A stretch of DNA of 64,000 bases from Diaporthe sp. PMI_573. Its lineage: Eukaryota > Ascomycota > Sordariomycetes > Diaporthales > Diaporthaceae. Below, in pieces: positions 12,482-22,360 of this stretch. Location of the stretch: NCBI GenBank assembly GCA_021399435.1, contig JAJTUP010000003.1, positions 1,612,001 through 1,676,000 of the forward strand. The letters are read 5' to 3'. How positions within the stretch are numbered: position 1 is the first letter of the stretch; each line of letters begins with the position of its first letter. The position numbers were made by a program, and so were the translations under genes. The notes below the pieces were generated by a model. The model did no database searches and had not been told where the DNA came from. It worked only from the letters and a program-made list of their open reading frames with translations.

Positions 12482-12494
12482 CCTATAAATAAAT
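12482..12494 (+). promoter_or_regulatory. TATA-like element
   Basis: The sequence CTATAAATAAATC lies about 90 bp upstream of the ATG at 12581, a reasonable position for a TATA box of the NTF2-like gene. Assignment is by position and sequence only. Confidence 0.35.
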
Positions 12495-12580
12495 CACTGC
12501 GCCATGTGGATCTACCCAGCTAGATGCTGTTCCTCCAACAATACGATTCGCACAGAATAAAATCCTCACGAACAACAACG

Positions 12581-13102
12581 ATGGATGAACTCCGAGCCGT
12601 CATGCAAGAGACGATCACAGCCTTTGTTGAGAACAACACGGCTGCGGTCAAGAAGAAGGATGTCTCTCTGCTCTCGTCCGTCCTCTCCGATGACTGCATC
12701 AAGATGTCCCGGCCGCTCTCGCTCGTCAACAAATACCCGCAGTTCTTTAAGGCTCAGCTCACGAACGCGGAATACGAAGCACAGACGTCGATGAAGCTAC
12801 ACAATATGATAGACGTAGAACAGAAAGTCAACCGGACTGTGATCGATGCGCACCAGCGTGTCGCCAACATCTGGATCGAGAAGACTGTACACACGGTCGA
12901 TGGATCCACGATCTCTGTTGAGGTAACCATTCGAGTTCATTCAATGCTGATGTGCTCTAAAGCTGACCATCTTTGTAAGGTTATATATGACCTTGCGTTC
13001 ACACAAAATGGGAAGCAAGTTTCCCAGTACATTGAGTTTGTGGACACCCTCGAGAGTGCCAAGGTGCTGGAGCAAATGATAAGCAAGCTTGGTGCGAAGT
13101 GA
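12581..13102 (+). CDS. NTF2/SnoaL-like small protein
   Basis: The chosen ATG at 12581 (context caacaacgATGG) lies 19 codons inside a longer open frame. The frame contains a 57 nt in-phase intron, 12923-12979 (GTAACC to AAG), whose removal joins STISVE to VIYDLAF. The spliced product is 154 aa. An N-terminal helix (AFVENNTAAVKKKDV), the aspartates in VLSDDCIKMSRP, and a late sheet pattern (RVANIWIEKTVHT, SQYIEFVDT) fit the alpha+beta cone of NTF2/SnoaL-like proteins. These act as cyclases, dehydratases or binding proteins. No catalytic set can be fixed from sequence alone, and no biosynthetic gene adjoins it. Not splicing would add 19 residues without a stop, so both forms could be made. Confidence 0.72.
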   Translation: MDELRAVMQETITAFVENNTAAVKKKDVSLLSSVLSDDCIKMSRPLSLVNKYPQFFKAQLTNAEYEAQTSMKLHNMIDVEQKVNRTVIDAHQRVANIWIEKTVHTVDGSTISVEVTIRVHSMLMCSKADHLCKVIYDLAFTQNGKQVSQYIEFVDTLESAKVLEQMISKLGAK

Positions 13103-13509
13103 TCAAGATTATCACATTTTACGTTGGGATATGCACCGCGTCCATTCGCCGCGAGTTCTGGAATGGAGGTTTCTGTTTAGCTATGAAAAACTCTGATTAA
13201 GTTTGTAGCTTGGATACCTACTCGCCCCGTGCCTCCTCTCAGAGTGAATATAATGACGTTTTTGATTCCGTTTTTGAACGTGGCTGTGTGACTGTAATAG
13301 CATGCATGAAAATATTTCATTTGGGCCCATAGATCGAGGACACCCAAACTAAGATAATCTTCTTTACAGCAAAAGACTTCCTGCGAACATTATCGCTTGC
13401 CACAACGCAATAATTCCATCAAGTCTTCCTAGTCCTCGCGATCATGCTGCTGGAGTTGATCTACAGGCCACTCAGCCTGAGATACATTACCAGGCGTCGA
13501 ACGATCAGG
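13103..13509. other. Convergent 3' region
   Basis: Non-coding stretch between the NTF2-like gene (plus) and the Kelch gene (minus). Nothing specific is recognised. Confidence 0.4.
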
Positions 13510-16034
13510 CTAGCCTGCTCCGGTTGCGCATGAGGCGTGCTGAAGTTGGTAAGAAGGCGACATTTGCTCCGACTGGATTTCCAACTCAGCAATATTTCGG
13601 CGCTCTTCCAGCTCAGCAGGTTCACGCTGTCCAGTCAGCTCTCCGACGGGGGTTCCAGTGACCTCGGGCGTGATCCCGAAGCCTTCACTATTCACTACAT
13701 CTCGCCCTCTACTTGAAGCAGTCGCTGGAAGTTCCGGCTTTTCGAATCTCTCAGGACCCAGATCGTTGGATCCCTTGACTGTGGTCCACCATTTGAAGGG
13801 CTTCTTCTCCCGACGCCTCTTCAAAAACCAAGCAAGCGAGCTGACCATGGCCAGGAGGACAACACCCCCGAGGGTACCGCCAACTATAGCTCCAATTTTC
13901 GTACCAACTGCTCTCTCCGTTCCAGGTGACTTGGTTGTAGTTCCAGAGAAAGAATATGGTTGTGTTTGGTTGGATGTGCCAGTGAATAACTGCGCCATCC
14001 CAATGCTTGTCCACCCTCCCGCAGGGAGAAGCCTCGTGGCGTTCCCGTCCAGTCCTCCCCCAATCACTTCTGATATCATCGAATTAACCTGGTACGGTGC
14101 TGCCACACTATCAAAGATGCTCCCCCATGACATCAAGGTCAGGTCGAGAATGGCTACACCCATTGACTCCCAGTCGCAGTCTGATGTAATATTGGATCTG
14201 GAAATGCCTCCCACTGTGATCATTTGACGGTTGCCAACAATGTGGCATGTGTGACCAAATCGGTTTGCACGGCCTGAGTATACCTGCATGAAGGATATGT
14301 TAGGTTCAGACTACGTGATATCCTGCTTTCGAATTTGAGTAGTCACTGCTACTAGTATTAGTAGTACTGTGGCTGATGGTTCGCAGAACTCACTTGGATC
14401 CAACTGAACGACGGGATGCTCAAAACCCAGATTTCGTCGTAATATCTGTCAATTGTCGGGTTCCATCCTGCCCTCGATGAGATTCCGAGACAGTATCAAA
14501 ATTGCTGAGCAAAACTTCCTTCGTGGGTGGGTGGGGGGGTATATCTCACCTCCGTACATGTAGATGTTGAAGCTTGACCAGTCAGGAGAGGAGACAATGA
14601 CAACGCAGAAGTCTACCCTGGGCTCTGGTGCCGGTCCTGTGATGATTTGGGTGTACCATCCACTATCCGAGTTGGCAGAGGTAGAATTCAGTGCTGCCTC
14701 AATGTCGAGGACATTAACTTGACGCATGCTAACTACATGGTTCAATAGATGAATTAGATAGGTATCAGAGACGATAAGGCAACAGCGTATAAATAAGCCT
14801 TGGCGTACCGAGCGTCAGATTCTGTTCGACCCCGGAGGCTCCTCCCAGGGATATCAAGGTCCCCATGGCCCCAATGTGAGGTATCGAAGCCATGCCACTT
14901 CGAACAAGTGGTTTCCCACCATTCAAAGCCTCAGTAGATATATTCATGGCCTGGGACTCTTAGTGGGATGGACATGACTTGATAGATGTGAATAGAGTCT
15001 ACGATGATACTGACCTTATGACGCTGGAGATCAATAACCACCATGCCTTGCAAGGTGCTGGGTGCAGTATTGTCATAGTTGTCCTGATAGCTGGACATAT
15101 TGTTGATCTGACCATTAAGATAGAAGGCAAGGCCGCGTTCCGGTATTTCTGCATGCGCTCCCCAGCTTGGTCTGTTGGAGATATTCATTGAAACATCGTA
15201 TTGGGTCCACTCGTACGTGTGAGTATTGAAACCCCATCTAAGCAATCCAAGTCAGCGTCTCCTCATCGATGGGGGCATGAACCACTATATACTGACAGGG
15301 CATATTGAGACGTTGTGGGCCATTGGAAGCCCTGAAAAGAGATATTGACATCGGGCGTGACGCCTCCGAAGAGGTATACTTGATTGTCATTCAGACCGCC
15401 CTGATATAAAACTCCAGATTCCACGATGGGTACGACGTTTGAGCTTCTAAGAGCTGGTGTCTTGTTTAGTGCCACTTCGCTGATATTTGTTTTCCAGTCC
15501 CATGATGTGTTCATATGTACCATGACGATGTACTCGTCTTACTTTTCGTCAATGATAAGTTGCATTAGTTTCTGCTTGTTTCACTCACTCGGACCCGCAA
15601 CTACTGGACCTGTGTAGATCAAGTCATTATTTTGAGTGGGTTGCTTTGATAGATGATGTTAGTCACTGATAACATGCTCTTTTCTGAGTTATGCAAGTTG
15701 ACTAGGCAGGTATGTGAGACGGTGGACGCATGTGAAGCAATTACTCACATTAGTATTATGTGTTCTGTTGGAGAAGGTCTGTACTCCTCCATCGATGTAT
15801 AGAATTCCATTCTTGACTTGACTCTGATGATACCACCGGCTGGAAGGACTTGTCAGGTTGGATCTGTATTCATGACTGGTCCTTCAAGGAAGCCGAAATT
15901 CCAAGAGAGTGTCTTTCTTTTGTATCCCATACCACCCTAACTTACTTGCAGTAGTTGTCGATGGGATCCAGACTGATTGTCTTGGCTAGTGAGATGCAGA
16001 CTGTCAAGCCAATGAGCATTGCTCGTAGCCACAT
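13510..16034 (-). CDS. Kelch-repeat single-pass membrane protein
   Basis: The gene starts at ATG 16034 with a signal peptide (MWLRAMLIGLTVCISLA) followed by DPIDNYC. Further exons read RWYHQSQVKNGILYIDGG (near 15740-15840), then pieces within 15263-15523, 14931-15245, 14765-14947 and 14449-14745, and a last exon of about 13510-14286. Kelch-type beta-propeller marks recur: LYIDGG, VYLFGG, LISLGG, IYMYGGE and MITVGG, usually a glycine pair after hydrophobic residues, with downstream W or Y. The last exon holds one membrane span (IGAIVGGTLGGVVLLAMVSS), a basic stop KRRREKK and a 90-residue cytosolic tail. This is the known fungal layout of a secreted-side propeller with a single TM, suggesting a cell-surface or wall-sensing role (inference). 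Exact borders of the middle exons are not all resolved. Confidence 0.8.
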
Positions 16035-17607
16035 ACTGAATCTGAGATCTTTAAAGGCGTTCTGGGATCGTTCTTGAAGTTACGTACGAGCGAGCATTGG
16101 AGTTCGAATGGTCATATTGTGCGCGAGATCGACACATCTTATATTCCCCAGCACATCATCTCATAAGCCACCAGTTACCCCATCGGTAGCAATAGCCTGA
16201 CTCAGCGTCATGAATTGTCTGGCCCTCTCATTATTTCACTTGAACGCCTCCATGAGCCATACGCCTATACATTGTCCAATCGGCAGGGCAAAGCTCGCGT
16301 GTCCGATCTTTTTGGTGGTCTGATCCTGCCTCACCGGTGGTTCCGTTAACGGGCATCAACCATGTCTCAAGCATCAAATTCAGAGGGCTAATATCATGTT
16401 AAGTTGAGCGGAACCTGTATGCCAACCGTTCATAGGCTCTCTCCAGCTTCTTGTGGTGGGCAGCAACTTGTCAGCGAGGACACGCCAACGAAGATTTGGT
16501 CCATGGGATTTGTCCGTTCAGCAGAGAACATTGACTTCCACGCACCTTGGCAGAACCTGGCACTGTTACAAAGGAAGGGGTTGTGTAAGAACACGCCATC
16601 TACAAATACATACTTACGGCGGTACACTAGTTGCCCCCACACAACACCCTTTCCTGCCAATCTTGGCGCTTGATCACAGCAATCAGGCTGCGAAAATGCA
16701 GTTTCTCAGGCCGGAAGTCTTTCACCGAAAATGTCGTAGCACCCAAGGTGTTACGGGTGCAGAAATGGAAATTTTTGCAGCCAGTCAGACTTGGTGGTAA
16801 GCCCCCGATGTGTAAGAGTGAAATGTTCCAAGTCTCCAAAGCGATGTTCAAGATTGTGGACCTGTGAGTGCCGGGAAGTCCGAGATTACTTACCTTTGTT
16901 CGTGCAGAAAGGGCCTTGTACCATGCTATCAAACTGCACGGCCATGTTCAATAGTATTCTGGGCCTTCCACCGGGCTCATGTCGGCTTATACATGCAGAT
17001 AGGGAATCACGTAACAGGCGATAAGGCCAGGTCCGTGGGAGGCAGACGTCAGACATTTCTGCGATGCGCTGCCTAGGTACGTTGTACTTGCAACATGTGG
17101 TGTACTCTGCTGTAATTTGCCTTTTTTTTGCTGCGTGCATTATACTGGGGTCACAAGGGAGTCAAACAGGCGTCAATGGCTGGTGCTCCACGGTCTGGGG
17201 TCCTCGGGTGGGGGCATGTATGTCGTATCCGAGGGCTGACAGCCGCCCCGCTTCTACACGCTGTGCGTACCGAGTCTGTGTGTGGATCTAGATCTCTTGT
17301 GCCCTGCTGTGCTGTATTTAGTGTAATTATGAAGCCACGGCAGTCCTCATCTCCCCGCCAGATAATGCGGTGTCGGGAAGAGTGATTGGGTCAGAACAGA
17401 TAGAGAGAGTTTTCACGGAGTCAGTCTGCTAGCAATTTGGGTTGAAAGTTCTCACTCCCGACTTAAACTAGGCTGGCCCCTTTCGTCAAAGAAAACCACA
17501 AGGAACAACACACTACCACTCCTGTTTCCTCTGATTGGAACCGATCATACTCATCCTCATCGTGAACCACAAGAACCACCAATTTAGTACAGAGTTCCCA
17601 ATGCAGT
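16035..17607. other. Intergenic, no supported gene
   Basis: About 1.6 kb with short frames only. The first part is the promoter of the Kelch gene (minus), the last part that of the deaminase-like gene (plus). No repeat or RNA gene was recognised. Confidence 0.45.
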
Positions 17608-18264
17608 ATGACTTTGACTCCAGTATCCGCCCTGTCCCATTCCCCTCTCCCCTCCTCTTCTCCACCCGGGTCCCCCGCCTCGCTTCTCCCCGCTCTACTG
17701 AGCTTGACGGAGACCAAAATCGTACCTCTGCTTCATGAATCTGGAAAAGCCGGTAATCTGCCTTTTGGTGCCGCCGTGCTCACACAGGCCGGTTTGCACT
17801 CAGTCACAGTGGCCGCCAACAACGGACGCTGCTCCCCTCTGCTCCATGGCGAAACAAATTGCATTCGCCAGTTCTTCGAGATTGACGAGGACAGGCGCCC
17901 GGAAACAAGCAGCTGCATCTTTTTCGCAACACACGAGCCCTGTTCCCTTTGCCTGAGCGCAATCGCCTGGACGGCCTTTCCCCTTGTTTACTACTTGTTC
18001 ACATACAAAGAGACCCAAGACCAACTGGGAATCCCGGCGGGTGTCGACATCCTCGAGGAGGTTTTCCGGGTGCCCACGCCGTGTGATACCAAGGAATCGC
18101 TGCAGGACCGGCCGTTGTACAATAAGCAGAACAGACTTTTCACGGCTAGGCCAGTATCTGAACTGGTAGAAGTGATTAAAGATGAGACAGAAAGGAATCG
18201 GGCCAGGGCCGAGGTGGAAAGAATCAAGTCACTCTGGGATGTTTTGCGGCATAACATACCTTGA
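17608..18264 (+). CDS. Cytidine/dCMP deaminase-fold zinc protein
   Basis: Single-exon gene of 218 aa. The zinc site of the CMP/dCMP deaminase superfamily is complete: LLHGETNCI gives the H-x-E (zinc histidine and proton-shuttling glutamate), and THEPCSLCLSA gives P-C-x-x-C. Before it, FGAAVLTQAG is the usual beta strand of the fold. The residue spacing and PCSLC resemble guanine/tRNA-adenosine deaminase-like proteins more than cytidine deaminase proper. Behind the domain is an insertion (KETQDQLGIPAGVDILEE) and a charged C-terminal helix. The likely activity is hydrolytic deamination of a base or nucleoside, but the substrate is open. The N-terminal 30 residues are Ser/Pro-rich. Confidence 0.85.
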   Translation: MTLTPVSALSHSPLPSSSPPGSPASLLPALLSLTETKIVPLLHESGKAGNLPFGAAVLTQAGLHSVTVAANNGRCSPLLHGETNCIRQFFEIDEDRRPETSSCIFFATHEPCSLCLSAIAWTAFPLVYYLFTYKETQDQLGIPAGVDILEEVFRVPTPCDTKESLQDRPLYNKQNRLFTARPVSELVEVIKDETERNRARAEVERIKSLWDVLRHNIP

Positions 18265-18827
18265 TGGCAGTTATATCGGCGACAATTTCTACTGTGGATG
18301 AGTTGCTCGAAGGAAATCAGGTGAAACCTCAAGCCTGAAGTTCTTTTCCCAGTCTTATCAATGGGTCTGGATCAGTAGCGGCAAGGATCCTGGTTGGAAA
18401 TTAAAGAATGACTCTTACTGCGGCCTGTTAACTTTTCTTTTCGAAAAGAATACCCAGACGGTAAAAAACTTTAATTGCCCCAGGCTCTGTCTGCTTTCGG
18501 AAATTTGTTACCAGCTTTCCATTTTGAATCTTTGGCGCAGCAACAGGCTGGACGCCAGGTGATATGATCCATGGGTAGCGTTTGGTACACAAAATACTCT
18601 AGTGTTTTTCTACGTGGCGCCGACCACATGCAGAGCGCGGCGCAGTGCATGACCAGGCTAAACTCGGTCTCCTAAATCGGTAGTCGGTTCAGCTGTCCAC
18701 GTGGTCCAGATGTAGGTAAGCGTGCCTAATCGCTCATCCTGCAGGCCTCTTGATTCCACCGTCTAACAGAGCAGTTTTCGCAGTTCCAATTCTAATATCG
18801 CTCATAACAATTATCTGACTGGCAACT
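18265..18827. other. Intergenic, no supported gene
   Basis: Holds the 3' region of the deaminase-like gene and the promoter of the HET gene. No coding signal. Confidence 0.4.
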
Positions 18828-20459
18828 ATGCGACTGATTAATTGCAGCACCAGAACGTTAGAAGAACACATTGGGGAGGCAGTGCCGCGATATGCTATCC
18901 TGTCCCATACCTGGGGACCGGACGAGGTCTCATACCAAGACCTGGCGACCCGAGAGCCGCGCGACTATATTAAAGGAAGAGATGGCTGGTGGAAGCTCGA
19001 GAGATCATGCCAACAGGCTCTAGAAGACGGATGGGAGTATCTGTGGGCCGACACCGTCTGTATAGACAAGTCATCGTCTGCAGAGCTGTCCGAGGCCATC
19101 AACTCGATGTTCAAGTGGTACCAGCATGCACAGATCTGCTATGCCTTCCTTTCAGATCTCGACGCCCCAGATGGCAACGCAGAAGGGTTGGAAAGGTGCC
19201 GTTGGTTCACTCGTGGCTGGACGCTCCAAGAGATGATCGCTGCAGAGGATGTCCGGTTCTACGACAAGAACTGGGTCTCGCAGGGCTCTAAGGCGACGCT
19301 TCTCCAAAGGATATACTCAATCACTGGTGTCGACACAAAGGCCCTTCGGGGCGGAAACCTGCGCTTTTTCAGCGTGGCGCGCAAAATGTCTTGGGCTTCG
19401 AACCGGAAGACAACACGGAAGGAGGACATAGCGTACTGCTTGCTGGGTATCTTTGACATTTCCATGCCGCTTCTGTACGGAGAAGGTTCGAAAGCTTTCA
19501 TTCGCCTGCAGGAAGAAATCGTTAAAGCGTACGATGACGAGTCGCTCTTCGCGTGGGCGAGCACGACCATCTGCGAGACGTCCGGCCTGCTGGCACCATC
19601 GCCTGTCGCCTTTGCCTCGTCGCGCGATGTCGCGCCATGCCTGACCCCGGACATCGGCCATGGCTTGAGCGGCCCCATCACCATTACAAGCCGTGGGGTG
19701 CGGCTTAAGGTGCCGATTGAAGAGTACACATCCTCTGAGGGGCGGTGCCTCTACCTGTTCAGGCTCAACTGCAAACGAATCAACTTTGATCGAGAAAGCG
19801 GCATAAGGATGGGCATCATAGTGTCGCCCGTTATCAAGATTCAAGGGTACGACTCCGACATCTCGAGGTACACGCGTGTCTATCCGGATCGGCTCGAGAG
19901 TTTCCAGCCCAAGCCGGACGTTAGCCCCCGCAGAATCTACCTCCTCAAAGAGAACAGGCTACAGGACTTCGACCTCGGGACATACGATGTGTTCCTGATT
20001 CGAACCATGCCCGAATGGCCGTCAGGGTGCGAGTTTCAACTGCTCAGTGCTCTTCCGCTGGACTGCTGGGACAGCCGCAACGAGACATTCAAAAGACAAG
20101 CAGGGGGGCCTATTGCAGGGAAGTCGCCATTCGTTTTGATATTTCGGAGGGGCGACTCGGCCAGCGGTGTTGCGGGCTATTTCATCGTGGCCATGGGCAG
20201 GACTCTTAGCGCTTCGCACGTCGAAAATGGATTCAACGGCGGTTCTTTTTGGTGCAATGCTCGCTACTGCCAGACAGATGACTTGAGCGTCGATGAAGAG
20301 ATACGACAACTGAGCGAGGATCAGAGCCGAAAGACTGTGTCTTCTGAAGGTGCTGGAGTGACCCTGAAGTGTCTAGTGAGGCCAGAGGTCATGTCAGAAC
20401 AACAGCTTTTCTTTGTAGATCTATTGGTCAAGGCGTCGGTGTATAGCCAGATGATTTGA
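18828..20459 (+). CDS. HET-domain protein (heterokaryon incompatibility type)
   Basis: Intronless, 543 aa. The HET domain occupies roughly residues 20-230. YAILSHTWGPDEVSYQDL opens the domain, then YLWADTVCIDKSSS and MFKWYQHAQICYAFLSDL. CRWFTRGWTLQEMIA carries the W-T-L-Q-E core. It is followed by the typical block MSWASNRKTTRKEDIAYCL and MPLLYGEG..AFIRLQEEI. The C-terminal 300 residues have no NACHT, ankyrin or WD repeats, so this is the stand-alone short class. HET domains trigger cell death when non-self is sensed during hyphal fusion; many family members have no proven role. The start at 18828 gives the standard MRLINCST N-terminus of this class. Confidence 0.92.
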   Translation: MRLINCSTRTLEEHIGEAVPRYAILSHTWGPDEVSYQDLATREPRDYIKGRDGWWKLERSCQQALEDGWEYLWADTVCIDKSSSAELSEAINSMFKWYQHAQICYAFLSDLDAPDGNAEGLERCRWFTRGWTLQEMIAAEDVRFYDKNWVSQGSKATLLQRIYSITGVDTKALRGGNLRFFSVARKMSWASNRKTTRKEDIAYCLLGIFDISMPLLYGEGSKAFIRLQEEIVKAYDDESLFAWASTTICETSGLLAPSPVAFASSRDVAPCLTPDIGHGLSGPITITSRGVRLKVPIEEYTSSEGRCLYLFRLNCKRINFDRESGIRMGIIVSPVIKIQGYDSDISRYTRVYPDRLESFQPKPDVSPRRIYLLKENRLQDFDLGTYDVFLIRTMPEWPSGCEFQLLSALPLDCWDSRNETFKRQAGGPIAGKSPFVLIFRRGDSASGVAGYFIVAMGRTLSASHVENGFNGGSFWCNARYCQTDDLSVDEEIRQLSEDQSRKTVSSEGAGVTLKCLVRPEVMSEQQLFFVDLLVKASVYSQMI

Positions 20460-20563
20460 ATATTTCGAGGAGAGAGATGATCGCGAGGCATGTATGCTGT
20501 TTGGTCGTTGAAATGAGTTGCTAAGACATCGAGTAAGTAAAAGGGACGAGTGCAAATCCCGAA

Positions 20564-22249
20564 TTAATCCAGATATGATACAGGCAATACAAGCTTTGAT
20601 GCATATTCGCCACCCAATTGCAAAGTGTGCGTCACCGGTTTCATCGCGGTCCCGGTCCCCTGGTCCTCTCCCGTGCCCAAGTTAAACGAGTACAGAGGGA
20701 AGTTCCCGCCAGCGACAAGAATCCTGATGCAAGTGCCCTTGTTGAACCTATGGGCACAGTCCGCCAGGTCAAGCTCAACCTTCACCGTCTGGCCAGCCTT
20801 GGCGCGGCCAGTCTCGAGCCGTTTGTACACCTGGGTGACGTTGTGCGACACACCCTTGACATCAACCTCGGATAGTCGGACAAAAAGGTCAGCATGCACA
20901 CTGTCGCTACTGTGGGCAAGCTCGATGTGCGCCTTGCCTAAAACCTCCACGCCATGATCCAGGGGTGTTGTGGTAAAGGTGAGAACATCGGAGCGTTTTG
21001 CAAGTGCGGTATCGTCCACCACGCCGCCGTGGAACAGGAGGGGACCACCCATCGTTGGAGTCGGATCGTGAGGGTCGAAGGTGAAGGAAGCCTCATTCCT
21101 CTTGTCGAGGTGTTGTTTGACGAGTCGCCCCTGTGGGTAGAGGCTCAGTTCAAGGGGTGTCGTGGCAGGTGGCCAGCTTGGCAGCCACCTCCATTCGTTG
21201 GCTCCTGTGACATTGATTCTCACGGGAGCTGGCCGGATCTCTCCATGCTTTCGTTTAGCAAGATACTTGTCCAGCCATTCCAATGATTCCTTTGTCACAC
21301 CCTCTCCATTGGCAGCTTGGAGATGGTTCCAAGGGCCCACGGTCAAGCCCACGGTGCAGCCACTCTCTCGAAGTCGCTGGTATTGCTCCATGACGGTATC
21401 AGAAAAGACGTCCTGCCAGCCACCAATCAAGAGAATCGGGACTTTCGATGTGCGAAGAGCCTTTTCTTGCTTCATGGAGTCATAAAAGGGATCGTTTACC
21501 CAGTCTGGGCGAGCGATCCATTCAAGAAGCCACGGTGACTTTCCTTTGAAGTAGGACCTGGCACCTTCAAGAAGCGGCACAGATTTCTTGACGTCTGCGT
21601 GGGTATTCAGATCAGTCTTGAACAAGCCGTAAGCCTGACTGAAGAGTGACTGCGACTCCTGGATGCTCATATTGCGCGCCCAGTCCACGCAGGTGAGCCA
21701 GAGAGCACCCGTCCCCCACAGCAGTCTGGCAAAATCATGAGGTCCTACACTTGGGATGGCCGCGGCCATGTCGTCGGGAGGCCCGTGGGGGCCGCTGATC
21801 AGAGCCCACTGCACATAAGCCAGGTAGCTCGCGCCTATCGTAGCGAAGCTCCCCGTGTACCATGGCTGCCGACGCATCCATTCCACGACGCGCGGCCCGT
21901 CCTGCAGTTCAATCCTTGCCGGGTCGAACTCCCCGCCGGACCCGAAGGTTCCGCGGACGGAGACGAACAGCACGATGTAGCCCCGCGGCGCGAAGGAGCG
22001 CGCGCTTAGAGCGAGCAGGCGGCGGCCGTAGGGACATTGCATCAGGATGGTTCCCTTTGGCGCCTCATTGTTCTTGAGAAGCGGGGTGTAGAGGTCTGCT
22101 GCGAGTTGGACATCGTCTTCGTCCGTGAGGGGAATCTTGACCGGCGTGATGGTGTAGCTGCATGTTTCGGTTGGGAGACCTTCCAGCCACGATGTAAGGC
22201 GGTCGAAGAGGGCACCACAATAGCCCCGCTGAATTGGTCGTGCCGTCAT
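20564..22249 (-). CDS. X-Pro dipeptidyl-peptidase S15/CocE-type alpha/beta hydrolase
   Basis: Single exon. ATG 22249 gives about 560 aa; an upstream in-frame codon at 22360 would add 37 residues with no conservation signs. The N-terminal hydrolase domain shows GTILMQCPYGRR, a nucleophile elbow GASYLA (Ser in G-A-S-Y), an aspartate in LIGGWQDVFSD and a histidine in VGPWNH, the Ser-Asp-His triad of CocE/NonD and S15 enzymes. The last 200 residues form the family's jelly-roll domain (LTFTTTPLDHGVEVLGKAHIEL with the usual VLG pattern, and LRILVAGGNFP-like end). Such enzymes hydrolyse acyl esters or amides, for example cocaine esterase or acylases. No signal peptide, so intracellular is likely. 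The substrate is not known. Confidence 0.9.
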   Translation of the reverse strand: MTARPIQRGYCGALFDRLTSWLEGLPTETCSYTITPVKIPLTDEDDVQLAADLYTPLLKNNEAPKGTILMQCPYGRRLLALSARSFAPRGYIVLFVSVRGTFGSGGEFDPARIELQDGPRVVEWMRRQPWYTGSFATIGASYLAYVQWALISGPHGPPDDMAAAIPSVGPHDFARLLWGTGALWLTCVDWARNMSIQESQSLFSQAYGLFKTDLNTHADVKKSVPLLEGARSYFKGKSPWLLEWIARPDWVNDPFYDSMKQEKALRTSKVPILLIGGWQDVFSDTVMEQYQRLRESGCTVGLTVGPWNHLQAANGEGVTKESLEWLDKYLAKRKHGEIRPAPVRINVTGANEWRWLPSWPPATTPLELSLYPQGRLVKQHLDKRNEASFTFDPHDPTPTMGGPLLFHGGVVDDTALAKRSDVLTFTTTPLDHGVEVLGKAHIELAHSSDSVHADLFVRLSEVDVKGVSHNVTQVYKRLETGRAKAGQTVKVELDLADCAHRFNKGTCIRILVAGGNFPLYSFNLGTGEDQGTGTAMKPVTHTLQLGGEYASKLVLPVSYLD

Positions 22250-22360
22250 TGACGGAGAGTCTGAATGAAATGTAATTCGTTGAGTTCGCCGATATTGATG
22301 TGTTTGCGACTGACTGTCGGATATGCTTCGTGATGATATCCGAGGCACGAGTTCTAGCAA

